A stretch of 64,000 bases of DNA from a virus. The translations under genes and the position numbers were made by a program. The notes beneath the pieces are model-generated. The model saw only the letters and a program-made list of their open reading frames with translations, was not told the origin of the DNA and did no database searches. Positions 23,305-32,000 of the stretch are shown piece by piece. Every line of letters starts with the position of its first letter. Within the stretch, counting starts at the first letter, position 1. Where the stretch lies: the IMG/VR virus record IMGVR_UViG_3300009159_000050, positions 25,967 to 89,966 of that record, one strand, 5' to 3'.

Positions 23305-23821
23305 CTGTAATCACTTCTCCTTCTCTTGCAATAGAAGATAGTCTTTGCATAATAAGATCTCTGATATCTGGGTGCTCTGATGCAATATCCCTAAGTATTC
23401 CAACAAGAACTTCTTGTCTACGCTCAATCTCAACCATCTCTTCTGCAAGCTCTTTGTTTTCAAGAAGGCCAGCCTTTTGTAGCATGTCAATGCGCTTAGA
23501 CTCTATATCCATAACAAGTTTAATAGCAGCAGTCTTTGCGCTAAGGTTATTAACCATTGAAGCTTCGTCAATAACTTCATAAGCTTTTGATATAAGCTTG
23601 CTATAATGTGTGTCAGCCCCAACGAGTGCTTCTTTTGCACGAGAACGAATGGCAGCATTATCAGATGCCATTGTTTTCCACTCATTAATAAGTGAAACAA
23701 CACGTGTGCGTGGAATATCTAATTCTTTTGAAATTACTGTTGGGTCATTACCCTTTAGGTATTCACCAACAACATTGTTTATTTGATCAAGATGCTTTAT
23801 TAAATCTTCTTCAGTTGACAT
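23285..23821 (-). CDS. Putative terminase small subunit
   Basis: This 178-residue, largely helical protein has an N-terminal helix-turn-helix (NDPTVISKELDIPRTRVVSL) followed by long helices (residues 60-150) suited to oligomerisation. The position just before terL with a 20-base overlap matches the usual terS site. Identification rests on position and HTH; it could also be another DNA-binding protein. Confidence 0.65.
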   Translation of the reverse strand: MSTEEDLIKHLDQINNVVGEYLKGNDPTVISKELDIPRTRVVSLINEWKTMASDNAAIRSRAKEALVGADTHYSKLISKAYEVIDEASMVNNLSAKTAAIKLVMDIESKRIDMLQKAGLLENKELAEEMVEIERRQEVLVGILRDIASEHPDIRDLIMQRLSSIAREGEVITVVHDVQ

Positions 23822-24056
23822 TGTACTTGCCCTCTAGTCTATTTATTTCATCTTTAATATAAAATATTGCCTTTTCAAGATCCTGAATAGTTTTGGATTC
23901 ATCTTTGATTCCAGCTCTCCATAAATATTTAAATGCATTTCCAATGTTAAAATTTCTATGCCTAGTTATCTGAATGCATTCAACTCCAGAAGGATCAGAG
24001 ATGTAGTGATGAGGATGATTAACCTGGTCAACGGTTATATTAAGTTTGTTACTCAT
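23811..24056 (-). CDS. DUF3310 protein
   Basis: This 81-residue protein has the DUF3310 signature: VNHPHHY, then GVECIQIT, NFNIGNAFKYLWRAG and DLEKAIFYIKDEI. The family is common in phages; its function is not well established. It overlaps the following gene by 11 bases, and its ATG overlaps the stop of the small gene upstream (ATGAGTAA). Confidence 0.9.
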   Translation of the reverse strand: MSNKLNITVDQVNHPHHYISDPSGVECIQITRHRNFNIGNAFKYLWRAGIKDESKTIQDLEKAIFYIKDEINRLEGKYNVN

Positions 24057-24213
24057 TTATTGTTGCCACAGACAATCTTTTTAAACATCTTACACAATCT
24101 GTGTATGCTTTACGTGTGTATGGACATGAAGCAGTATATGTATTTATATGTTTGCAAAAAAATTGTTTAATAATTGAGTATGTGATATATACAAAACTAT
24201 TAAAAATCTTCAT
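24049..24213 (-). CDS. Small Cys-rich protein, 54 residues
   Basis: The frame fills the gap between two known genes. Three in-frame ATGs (24213, 24216, 24219) start it inside the last codons of the membrane gene, and its TAA lies within ATGAGTAA, which starts the DUF3310 gene. The product has Cys at about 20, 30, 40 and 43 with the motif TASCPYTRKAYTDCVRCLKR, a likely zinc site. Both ends overlap neighbours in the manner of this genome, which supports it as real. Confidence 0.65.
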   Translation of the reverse strand: MKIFNSFVYITYSIIKQFFCKHINTYTASCPYTRKAYTDCVRCLKRLSVATINE

Positions 24214-24325
24214 CATCATCCCAATCAAATACTTCTGGCATTCCTCTTAAAGCTGAAACGACATATGTAATGCCCACGGCTCCAGCAATGCCTATTCCTA
24301 GCATTATCTTTTGTAACTTGCTCAT
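24200..24325 (-). CDS. Small single-span membrane protein
   Basis: The start is placed at ATG 24325, which overlaps the upstream stop as ATGA; the frame extends further but without a start that fits the operon. The 41-residue product is MSKLQKIMLGIGIAGAVGIT..., with a helix at about 7-24 and an acidic tail (DWDDDEDF). Function unknown. Confidence 0.65.
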   Translation of the reverse strand: MSKLQKIMLGIGIAGAVGITYVVSALRGMPEVFDWDDDEDF

Positions 24326-24477
24326 CTTTTTGACTTCCTTAATCCGAATTTTGCAAGGTAAACATAGATTGTCTCTACGCTTGCCCCACATTCTTTTGCA
24401 ATTTCTTCTGGGGACTTCTTATCCATAAGATACCTCTTACGCATAAAAACCTCTGATGTATACAGTTTAGCAGACAT
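24322..24477 (-). CDS. Small HTH DNA-binding protein
   Basis: From ATG 24477 the protein has 51 residues: SAKLYTSEVFMRKRYLMDKK, then the helix-turn-helix SPEEIAKECGASVETIYVYL and a basic end. It resembles small HTH proteins scattered in phage early regions and terminase neighbourhoods. The longer frame to 24525 overlaps the previous gene without reason. Confidence 0.75.
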   Translation of the reverse strand: MSAKLYTSEVFMRKRYLMDKKSPEEIAKECGASVETIYVYLAKFGLRKSKR

Positions 24478-24481
24478 AGGA

Positions 24482-25126
24482 CTATTTGTCAATCCCTGAC
24501 TCAAAAATATCATAGTTGTAAGCATTTGAGTCTTCTAGTATCCACTTGTCATAACTTTCAACATCCCATTTATTTGTATTAATTAGCCTATTTATTACTA
24601 GATCTTTTTTAGTAACAAATGATGGCTCTTTAATTCTTACCCTGTTGTTTGGCTGTACCGCAAAATTTCCATCATCTCTTTGTATTACATGTCCACATTT
24701 ATGTTGTCCTGGATTTTCAGAATACCCATCATCCAAAATATTAGTTTCTGGGCTATGCCAATCTAAAGTAAATAGATAAGTTCCAGGAACATTAGTTTTA
24801 TTTCTATCAATATAAGACATTCTCATATTGCTTAATGCCTGAAACTTTGTAACAGAAACGTGTGAACTAAAAGAATTCCATAAAACAAGATTATGTATTG
24901 GCTCTTCTGGAACTCCTGGCTTAGTGCAGAATGCATTAATTGGCATTCTCCACCAAATTCCACCATCTTCCATCATAAAATGAAACAGTGGGCTTCTTGC
25001 CTTAATACTTGAAACTCCAAAAATTACACATGGAAAATACTGATCATGACTGTCTATCTGATCTCTTAAAAAGTTACCACGCACATAGCACTCAATTGGT
25101 GGGATATTTGCATTTAACTCTGGCAT
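24482..25126 (-). CDS. Conserved phage protein of unknown function
   Basis: This 214-residue protein is rich in aromatic residues and beta strands (YFPCVIFGVSSIKARSPLFH, GIWWRMPINAFC, NLVLWNSFSSHVSV). The central part contains several Trp/His positions and the C-terminal part is polar. I cannot assign a family. Its place among replication and packaging genes suggests a role in DNA metabolism or an enzyme accessory (weak inference). Confidence 0.55.
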   Translation of the reverse strand: MPELNANIPPIECYVRGNFLRDQIDSHDQYFPCVIFGVSSIKARSPLFHFMMEDGGIWWRMPINAFCTKPGVPEEPIHNLVLWNSFSSHVSVTKFQALSNMRMSYIDRNKTNVPGTYLFTLDWHSPETNILDDGYSENPGQHKCGHVIQRDDGNFAVQPNNRVRIKEPSFVTKKDLVINRLINTNKWDVESYDKWILEDSNAYNYDIFESGIDK

Positions 25127-25311
25127 TATATGTTCTCCTTATGTTCTTTAATTATTGGTTCAAGTCTATCCCAGTGACCCTTTGGACTACCTTGGTAAAT
25201 TTGACCAGTTTCTCTATCTAAAAGCATCCATTTTGTGGGAGCAAGAGTCCTGACGGTTAAGATAACGTCCTGCTCTTCTTCCTTAAATATAAAAGGATCT
25301 CTCTCCATCAT
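25126..25311 (-). CDS. Small conserved phage protein
   Basis: The ATG at 25311 overlaps the ruvC stop (ATGA) and gives 61 residues: MMERDPFIFKEEEQDVILTV..., with TLAPTKWMLLDRETGQIYQG. This P-x-K-W-x-L-x-D-x-x-T-G-x-x-Y-x-G pattern is seen in small proteins of many phages with an unknown role. It is acidic overall and probably beta-rich. Confidence 0.65.
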   Translation of the reverse strand: MMERDPFIFKEEEQDVILTVRTLAPTKWMLLDRETGQIYQGSPKGHWDRLEPIIKEHKENI

Positions 25312-25901
25312 GCCGTACCTATAGCCTTTCCCCAATTCTTTAATGCCCAATGCCCAATACCAATTGCATCTGCAACGTCATTGTCTGTTATATTTTTATC
25401 ATATTGCAAGTTAATGAATCTAATAGTCTTTTGCTTTCTAATTTCTCTTTCATTTGCTTTGTGCCAAGCTTCTGATTTCCCTGCATTTTTTGATCTTATA
25501 AAAAACTTTTCATCTTTAGTTAACTTTCCATTGCCTATAAATATTTGCCAAGTAATTGGGGCCACTGTGCCTATAACTTTTGTACCAGTTAAACCAGCAG
25601 CACCTAGCAGTGCCCCCTGAACAAGTGCTAGATCGGCAGCCACTTTTGGGGAATTCATAAATACTGTGTGCTCAATAACAATAGCCTCAAACCCACCATA
25701 GTGATCAAAGAAGGCCTTTGTTTTTTTACAGGCATCCATTACCTTTTCATATGTATTTTTTCCTTCAAAGTTTATTTTTCCTGCTGCACTCAGTGTTTTT
25801 TCTTGAGTGTCAAATAAAGCAAAGGCAAAACTATTTGTACTAGCATCAATAGCGCATATAGTTTTTGGCATTGATTCAATACCCCACTTATTCTTGCTCA
25901 T
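25308..25901 (-). CDS. ruvC: RuvC-like Holliday junction resolvase
   Basis: This protein has an RNase H-like fold with the acidic catalytic residues D19 (ICAIDASTNS), E77 (AIVIEHT) and D175/D178 (DNDVADAIGIGH). It is 197 residues from ATG 25901; a TTG at 25907 is a minor alternative. It resolves recombination or replication junctions before packaging. It is flanked by a zinc-finger protein and overlaps the next gene by 4 bases. Confidence 0.88.
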   Translation of the reverse strand: MSKNKWGIESMPKTICAIDASTNSFAFALFDTQEKTLSAAGKINFEGKNTYEKVMDACKKTKAFFDHYGGFEAIVIEHTVFMNSPKVAADLALVQGALLGAAGLTGTKVIGTVAPITWQIFIGNGKLTKDEKFFIRSKNAGKSEAWHKANEREIRKQKTIRFINLQYDKNITDNDVADAIGIGHWALKNWGKAIGTA

Positions 25902-26178
25902 ACTCAATAAAACCTTTCAATTCTTTTAACATTTTGTTTACTGCTTTTTCACTTACGTTACAATTTGCACAAAATCCAGAGTCGTTATATATAGAAAGAG
26001 AAGTTCCGCATCCACCTAAGCATCTACGGTCCTTCCCCTTTCTTTTTTGTCTACGAGTTATTTGATATCTTTCCTGAATCTTATCTCTTGTAGCAAGGTC
26101 TCTGCACTCATGGCTACAGTAAATCTGATAACTGACCTTTGGGCTAAACCTAATGTCACATCTGCTACAAAGCTTCAC
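25888..26178 (-). CDS. Zinc-finger protein
   Basis: The 96-residue protein begins KLCSRCDIRFSPK, then IYCSHECRD, then a basic linker (RRQKRKGKDRR) and CLGGCG with FCANCNV. Two four-cysteine sites are likely. The basic helix suggests DNA or RNA binding. It uses a GTG start and overlaps the Cas4-like gene by 14 bases. Role unknown; it may be an accessory of the recombination genes. Confidence 0.75.
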   Translation of the reverse strand: MKLCSRCDIRFSPKVSYQIYCSHECRDLATRDKIQERYQITRRQKRKGKDRRCLGGCGTSLSIYNDSGFCANCNVSEKAVNKMLKELKGFIEYEQE

Positions 26179-26950
26179 TCAGTTCCTCCAGAGATGCTAT
26201 CTTAACAACACCTGCTCCTGCTTCGTCACATGCTTTTCTGATTGGACAGTTTTTACAAATCTTAGAGTTTGATCTATAGTTCTTTGTTGGAAGCTCTTTA
26301 ACTTCCCAAGACTTACGAACAACTCTCATCCATTCAAAAGCTTCATCAATCCATTTGCGATAATGATCATTTACTTCTACTGGAATAACAAGAAGTTCAT
26401 GGTTGTTTTTATTCTCATAAATAAGAACACCCTTAGCCTTCTTAAGAATCTTCATATAGATAAGTATCTGTACAACATGTCCCATCTTAGGCTTGCCTGT
26501 ACGCTTGCGATATTCAAAAACTTCGTTGTTGGTTGTCTTTACTTCTACAACAACTTCTTCACCCTTCCAATTAATAAAGTTATCTACATAACCAAAAATA
26601 GGAGGATCATCATTAAAAATCTTAAACTCTGAGTCAATAGAAATTCCAGAGTTCTTAAATGCTTCCTCAATTCTTCCATGAGCCAGCGTTCCATTGCTCA
26701 TGTTTGCAACAGCATATGGGTCAGCATTATCCTCAAATACTGCTCCTTCAAATGCAAGGTACCAATATCTTGGACATTCTCCATGACCATAGGCAATAGT
26801 AGAAGGACCAAAGGTTTTCTTCTGTGTATGCTTAGGCTCACGACCTACAAGATATCCTGCCTCAATTGCCTTTACAAGCTCTTTAGCATCAATTGCTGCT
26901 GGTGACTCAACTTCTTTTATCATGATTTGCTTTAGTAAATTTTTTGTCAT
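26165..26950 (-). CDS. Cas4-like PD-(D/E)xK exonuclease
   Basis: This 261-residue RecB/Cas4-family nuclease has H91, D123 (FGYVDNF), E136-x-K138 (VVVEVKTT) and the four cysteines for an Fe-S cluster (C59, C232, C235, C241; CKNCPIRKAC). Such proteins resect DNA ends in 5'-3' or 3'-5' direction and help recombination. There is no CRISPR array or cas1/cas2 nearby, so it is a phage recombination nuclease. It has an upstream extended -10 (TGCTATACT, 26972-26980). Confidence 0.9.
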   Translation of the reverse strand: MTKNLLKQIMIKEVESPAAIDAKELVKAIEAGYLVGREPKHTQKKTFGPSTIAYGHGECPRYWYLAFEGAVFEDNADPYAVANMSNGTLAHGRIEEAFKNSGISIDSEFKIFNDDPPIFGYVDNFINWKGEEVVVEVKTTNNEVFEYRKRTGKPKMGHVVQILIYMKILKKAKGVLIYENKNNHELLVIPVEVNDHYRKWIDEAFEWMRVVRKSWEVKELPTKNYRSNSKICKNCPIRKACDEAGAGVVKIASLEELSEAL

Positions 26951-26971
26951 GTTATCTCTTTTCTTTATATA

Positions 26972-26980
26972 AGTATAGCA
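26972..26980 (-). promoter_or_regulatory. Extended -10 promoter before the Cas4-like gene
   Basis: TGCTATACT on the minus strand, 22 bases before the start codon; no clear -35. Confidence 0.45.
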
Positions 26981-26982
26981 TG

Positions 26983-27285
26983 TTAGCGCATGATATATTT
27001 GAGTGCTGAGACTAAATTGTTTATTGATTCTGCTGCCGTGTAATATATATTCTTCTTTGCCCTGTCATTTTTATCAACATTTGCCATCCAGGTAGCCTTG
27101 AACGCCATCTTTGCAGCAATTGCTTGCAGCCTTACAATCTCAATACTAGCTACTTGTGCTGGAATGTCTGGCTTAATAATTACCTTGGCTATAAAAGTCA
27201 AAGCCTGGGTTAGCTCTTCATCTTGCATATAGTCTGCTATTTCAGATAAACCATTTACCATATCTAGTGTTGTTTGTTCACTCAT
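26983..27285 (-). CDS. Helical hypothetical protein
   Basis: This 100-residue protein is almost entirely helical (LSEIADYMQDEELTQALTFI and RLQAIAAKMAFKATWMANV). No family is recognised. It overlaps the upstream gene by 8 bases (ATGAGTGA). The position between recombination nucleases suggests a role in DNA metabolism. Confidence 0.6.
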   Translation of the reverse strand: MSEQTTLDMVNGLSEIADYMQDEELTQALTFIAKVIIKPDIPAQVASIEIVRLQAIAAKMAFKATWMANVDKNDRAKKNIYYTAAESINNLVSALKYIMR

Positions 27286-27568
27286 CTTCTTCTCCTATTA
27301 GTTGTTCCATTATTTCAAATTCAGTTATCATTAATCGTACCTTTGAATTTCCGTCACCAAGGACTAGAAGTATGGCAGGATCATTTCCGTTTCTAATAGC
27401 ATCTGTTACTGCTTTTGCCCAAACATCTTTATTTAAAGTAAAAGACTTTGAGCACTCCTTAAAATCTACTGTAAAGTTTTCCCAAGTAGCATCACCCTTA
27501 TGAGTATTGCGTCCAGAATTTTTATGCTGCTTGGCACCAATTCTTTTGCTTTCAGATCTTTCGCTCAT
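27278..27568 (-). CDS. Small phage protein, possible PD-(D/E)xK nuclease
   Basis: This 96-residue protein starts with a basic segment SKRIGAKQHKNSGRNTHKGD, then ATWENFTVDFKECSKSF and a helix (DVWAKAVTDAI), and ends with ILLVLGDGNSKVRLMIT. The VDFKE stretch (D-x-K) after GDAT is compatible with a small PD-(D/E)xK fold like Hjc-type resolvases, but this is tentative; the alternative is a non-catalytic DNA-binding protein. Confidence 0.5.
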   Translation of the reverse strand: MSERSESKRIGAKQHKNSGRNTHKGDATWENFTVDFKECSKSFTLNKDVWAKAVTDAIRNGNDPAILLVLGDGNSKVRLMITEFEIMEQLIGEEDE

Positions 27569-27728
27569 AGTCTTTCCTTGTTATTATAAGTGGCACCCTT
27601 GATATATGTTTTTGATTACACATCCATGTTACATCTGCACTCTCTAGCCATAGCCTTAGAGAGCTGACCTCTTCATTACATTTTTGACAAGCAAACTTTC
27701 CTGGAAAAATCTTAAACTTTTCAGACAT
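27552..27728 (-). CDS. Small zinc-ribbon protein
   Basis: A 58-residue frame from ATG 27726-27728 (8-base overlap with the recA stop, ATGTCTGA) to TGA 27552-27554. The product starts MSEKFKIFPGKFACQKCNEE and has CxxC at 14-17 and a second C/H pair (WMCNQKH), followed by IPL-like basic residues. The K-F-K-I-F-P-G-K-F-x-C pattern is familiar from small zinc proteins of other phages. It sits between recA and the next gene with overlaps on both sides. Confidence 0.8.
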   Translation of the reverse strand: MSEKFKIFPGKFACQKCNEEVSSLRLWLESADVTWMCNQKHISRVPLIITRKDYERKI

Positions 27729-28734
27729 TTAGTATTTTAGTCTTAATAGAGTCTTGTAGATCTAAATCTTCTCTAACTCTATTAACAAAACCTTCCCTGC
27801 CTTGAACCTTTGTGCCATCAGGTAGTACATACCATGCACCTGTGCGTTCAACAATACCCATCATTTCAGCCGTATCAACAAGGTCGCCAATGCTATCAAT
27901 ACCCACATTATCTCCCCTGAAATAAAAGTCGTACTCGCCAGACTGAAAGCCAGGAGAAGTCTTAGAGAATTGGAGTTCCCAACGAATTTTGCGACCAATT
28001 TTTTCTTCAATAAGTTTATCTCCAACATGAATCTTGCCTTTAATTGCTTGATTATCTGACTCTGACGAAAATAGTTTAATAACTGTTGAGGAATAAAACT
28101 TAGTAGCTTGACCACCAGTAGGCTGCTGGCTAGTATACATAGCACTAATATTATTGCGAGACTGGCTAATAAGCACAAGCATAGTAGGCTTAACTTTATT
28201 ATTAGCGTAGTTAAGCATCTTCCATGCATTGCTAAAGTCTCTAGATTCCGCTCCAATTTGCTTGGTATTCTCAAGTTGCTTAAGTTCATCTGAATCCTTT
28301 TCAAAATATATTGCTGGTAACAATGAAGTGATAGAGTCAATAACTATTATATCAACTCCAGCCTGCATTAGGTTAGTACCAACATCAACCATTTCATTTA
28401 TTGTACGGCATTGTGAAACAATAAGCTTAGATGAATCAACACCAAGGCTTTCTGCCCATTTCTTATCATATGACATTTCAGCATCAATCCATGCACAGAC
28501 CTTTCCTTCCTTCTGTGCTAGACCTATCATTTGAAGGCATAGAGAGGACTTTGCAGATGACTTTGAGCCCCAGACCAGTACTTGTCTTCCATATGGCAAC
28601 CCACCGTTAAGAGCACGGTTTAAACCGAAGCTAGGGGTTGCTGCATATTGTGTATCTGGAATAGTGTCTCCAGCCATGACGGTCTTTCTTAGCTTTGGGC
28701 TAAGTTGAGCTAATACTTCTTCTACTGTTATCAT
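27721..28734 (-). CDS. recA: RecA-like recombinase
   Basis: This 337-residue protein has the RecA ATPase core: a P-loop region GSKSSAKSS (56-64), E86 in WIDAEMSYD, Walker B IIVIDSI (D133), and the LISQSRNNISAM segment of loop L2. The P-loop is unusual: Ala61 replaces the conserved Gly of GxxxxGK(S/T). It promotes strand exchange for replication-linked recombination. It is followed by a small zinc protein and preceded by a MazG-like gene, in the replication operon. Confidence 0.9.
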   Translation of the reverse strand: MITVEEVLAQLSPKLRKTVMAGDTIPDTQYAATPSFGLNRALNGGLPYGRQVLVWGSKSSAKSSLCLQMIGLAQKEGKVCAWIDAEMSYDKKWAESLGVDSSKLIVSQCRTINEMVDVGTNLMQAGVDIIVIDSITSLLPAIYFEKDSDELKQLENTKQIGAESRDFSNAWKMLNYANNKVKPTMLVLISQSRNNISAMYTSQQPTGGQATKFYSSTVIKLFSSESDNQAIKGKIHVGDKLIEEKIGRKIRWELQFSKTSPGFQSGEYDFYFRGDNVGIDSIGDLVDTAEMMGIVERTGAWYVLPDGTKVQGREGFVNRVREDLDLQDSIKTKILNV

Positions 28735-29051
28735 TAAAATCGTACCCCGTGTTTTTCTGGTCTAGTTTTATTAAAGTTAGTCTTTTCTTCCATTGCATAA
28801 TCTAGTGATATCTTAGTATACCCTGCTTCAACCATTCCTGCATAGAGATCTAGTGTACGAATTAAAATATCTGCTACTTCTTTAGCAATTTCTTCTTCGC
28901 CCTTATCCTTACGCACAGCTTCCATAACCTCAGTTACTTCAGACACAATCATCATGCACTGCTTAGCAATAAAAATATCATCAATATCTTCAGGCCAAAA
29001 ACCTTTTTTTACTGCTGCTTCATGTAAAGCAATTGCTAAATCATCAAACAC
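28734..29051 (-). CDS. MazG-like nucleotide pyrophosphohydrolase
   Basis: This 105-residue all-helical protein has the MazG-type acidic motif: SEVTEVMEAVRKDKGEEEIAKEVAD written as ordered parts SEVTE, ME, EE and AKEVADI. That gives the E-x-x-E ... E-x-x-D metal site. It hydrolyses NTPs or dNTPs to the monophosphate and pyrophosphate; in phages it may cleanse nucleotide pools. GTG start; overlap of 8 bases with dnaE. Confidence 0.85.
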   Translation of the reverse strand: MFDDLAIALHEAAVKKGFWPEDIDDIFIAKQCMMIVSEVTEVMEAVRKDKGEEEIAKEVADILIRTLDLYAGMVEAGYTKISLDYAMEEKTNFNKTRPEKHGVRF

Positions 29052-32000
29052 TTTCTACCTCATTCATTGTAACAGTTCCATCCTTAGTCTTTCCAAAATC
29101 AAATTTATACACACTGCCTTCTTCAATCTTCATGTAAGCTTTTGCAAACTGCATTGGAAAAACAACAACTGAATGCATCTCTCTTGCTGAATCTGCAAGA
29201 ACCAGGGAAGCCATCTTTTTGCCAGCCTTAGTCACTCTTGGTTTAAAGGAGACAACAAAGTGTTCCCCTTCTTTGTATGGCAACATCTTATAATTTAAAA
29301 ACTTAACCAAAGAACTTTTAGATTCCTTTAGTTCATCAGCAGGTATTGCAGACACAATCCTATTATCACTTGCAAGAATGAGATAAGTGCGACCAGTCTC
29401 AATAGACGGAGACTCCTCATCAAATATACCAACACTGCCAGTCTTGTCCAAAACTTCAACTCGTGACCATCCTGTTCCTCGTTTAATTGACTTTACCATA
29501 CCAAGCAATACAAAAGATCCAGTCTCTTCATACTCCTCAATATCATTAATGTATGCATAGTAATGTTGTGGAATAGATGTATTAAACTCAGGAAGGTTTA
29601 AGTACTCGTAAAGATTTTCTTTAACTTCCTGCGGATTTGCTGCATTGTCTGGAAAAGTAAGTGCGCCTACACATCTCATTGCCTGTAGAGCACGACTATT
29701 AACTCCATTGCCCTTTGTAAAAGTAAACTCTTCTACTTGCTTATATGATGTGAACGGACGGCCTGCAATATATCTTTCTGCAATCTTATCAGAGATATAT
29801 TTAATACCCGTAAGCCCAAACCTAATCCCTTTGCCCTCAATCTTAAAATCAATTTCCGAATCATTAAGATGCGGAAGCTTAACAGGTATACCCATACGTT
29901 TTGCTTCAATTAAATACTCTGTTCTTCCGTCTTTATCTTTTTCATTCTTCAGCAATGCAAACATAAACTCTAGTGGATAGTGATACTTTAGCCACGCTGT
30001 CCAGTATGAAAGTGTTGAGTATGCTACAGCGTGAGACTTATTAAATGAGTACCCTGCGTGAGCCTCAAAGTCATGCCATAGGTCTAGCGCATCATTTGGC
30101 GAAAGGTATTGCGAAGCACCTTTAACAAATTTATCCTTGAACTCGTCAAAGTCTTTAGCATCTTTCTTCTTTCCAATGATCTTTCTAACTTTGTCCGCTT
30201 CCGACATGGACATACCGCCAAGCTGTACGCATGCTTGCATAACTTGTTCTTGGTAAAGAATACAACCATAAGTTTCCTCCGTAAATGATTTCATAACTTG
30301 GTGCTTATAGTCAATGTTTTCACGACCATGCTTACGAGCAATATAAGATTTACCAATAGTGTTCATAGCACCAGGACGAACTAATGCATTTGAAGCTGCT
30401 AGTTCAGCAAGATTTTTTACACGCATCTTGACTAGAAGGTTTGTATATGGTGCTGCTTCACATTGAAACACGCCCTTTGTGTAACCATCTGACAACATAG
30501 TGTACACGTTTGCATCATCCATATCAATCTTAAGAAGGTCAATCTTTGTTCCTTCTCTGTCTTTAATAATATCAATACAATCTTTAAGAACACTAAGAGT
30601 CTTAAGACCAAGAGCATCAATCTTAATAAGACCAATATTTTCAGCCTCACCCATATCAACTGCTACCACTGGAATTCTTTCATCTTGTCCAGTAACTGAT
30701 CTTGTTTCTAATGGTGCGTATCTGAAGATTGGATCTTTACTTGTTACAACTCCTGCTGCATGGATTCCAGTGCCACGAATTCTTCCACGAAGCTGATCTC
30801 CATAAACCTCTACCTCTGGATACTTCTCTCTAAACCAATATGTATTTTTTGAAGTACAATAATCGTCCCATGTATCAACCACCTTAAGTACTTTATTTAC
30901 ATCTGGAAGAGGTATGTTTAAGCATCGTGCAACATCTCGCACAACACCCTTATCTTTAAACTGCAAGAATGTGGCAATAGAAGCAACATGGCGATACTGA
31001 CGAACCAAATAATCTTTTACTTCATCACGACGAGTGTCTTGGATGTCTGAGTCAATATCAGGAAAATCATTACGGTCTGGGTTAATAAAACGAAAGAACA
31101 ACAGTCCATGCTTAATTGGATCAATATCTGTAATGCCAAGTGCATAACAAAGCAAAGATCCTGCTGCAGATCCACGACCAGGACCAACCATAATACCTTC
31201 ACTCTTAGCCCAGTTTAACATGTTGCGTACTACTAGGAAGTATGGTCCAAAATTCTTTTGTCCAATAATCTCTAACTCTTCATCAAGTCGTGAAAGATAC
31301 TCTTCATTGTTTTCTAGTTTTCTTTCAGCCAAACCTTCAAGAGCAAGCTTCTTAAGTTCATTCATTGGCTTCTTATATTGAACTGGAAGTAAATCTAGGT
31401 GTTCTTTAATGTCATAGCCTTCTACTTTATCTGCAATTTCATTTGTAGATGTGAACATATCTTCACGATCAATACCTTGCTTTAGCATTGCATCCCTCAT
31501 CTCTTCATAAGAAAGAAGATGAATGTCAAACTTATTAAAACTCATCATACGGTCTGCGCCATAAAGATAATCAAGACGATCCATAAATGATTCGTGCTTC
31601 TTTGACTTATCGTATGTTACATCTTTCTGTAACTTGGCATGAGTATTAAGAAGAAGCATTAGCTCCTGAACTTCTTTTTGACTTGTGTCAGAGTGATGGC
31701 AGTCTGGTGTTACAACGATCTTAACCTTTGCTGCATCGGCAAGTTCAATAATTCCTTTATTAACTTCTGGTGGGTTGTGTGGCATTACTTCAATATAGTA
31801 ATCATCGCCAAATTCTTTTTTAAACCACTGTATATGTTTCTTTGCTGTTGCAAGTTCCCCTAGCTCAACAGCCTTTGCTATCCAGCCACTAAGACATGCG
31901 GATGTAACAATAATTCCTTCTTTGTACTTAGTAAGTGTTTCAAAATCAAACCTTGGCTTGCTAAAGAAACCATCTGTCCATGCAATCTCATTAATCTTAT

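Noticed and set aside
26165-26950. CRISPR-associated Cas4 as part of a CRISPR system
   Set aside because: No repeat array or cas1/cas2-like genes are seen. Stand-alone Cas4-like nucleases are common in phages.
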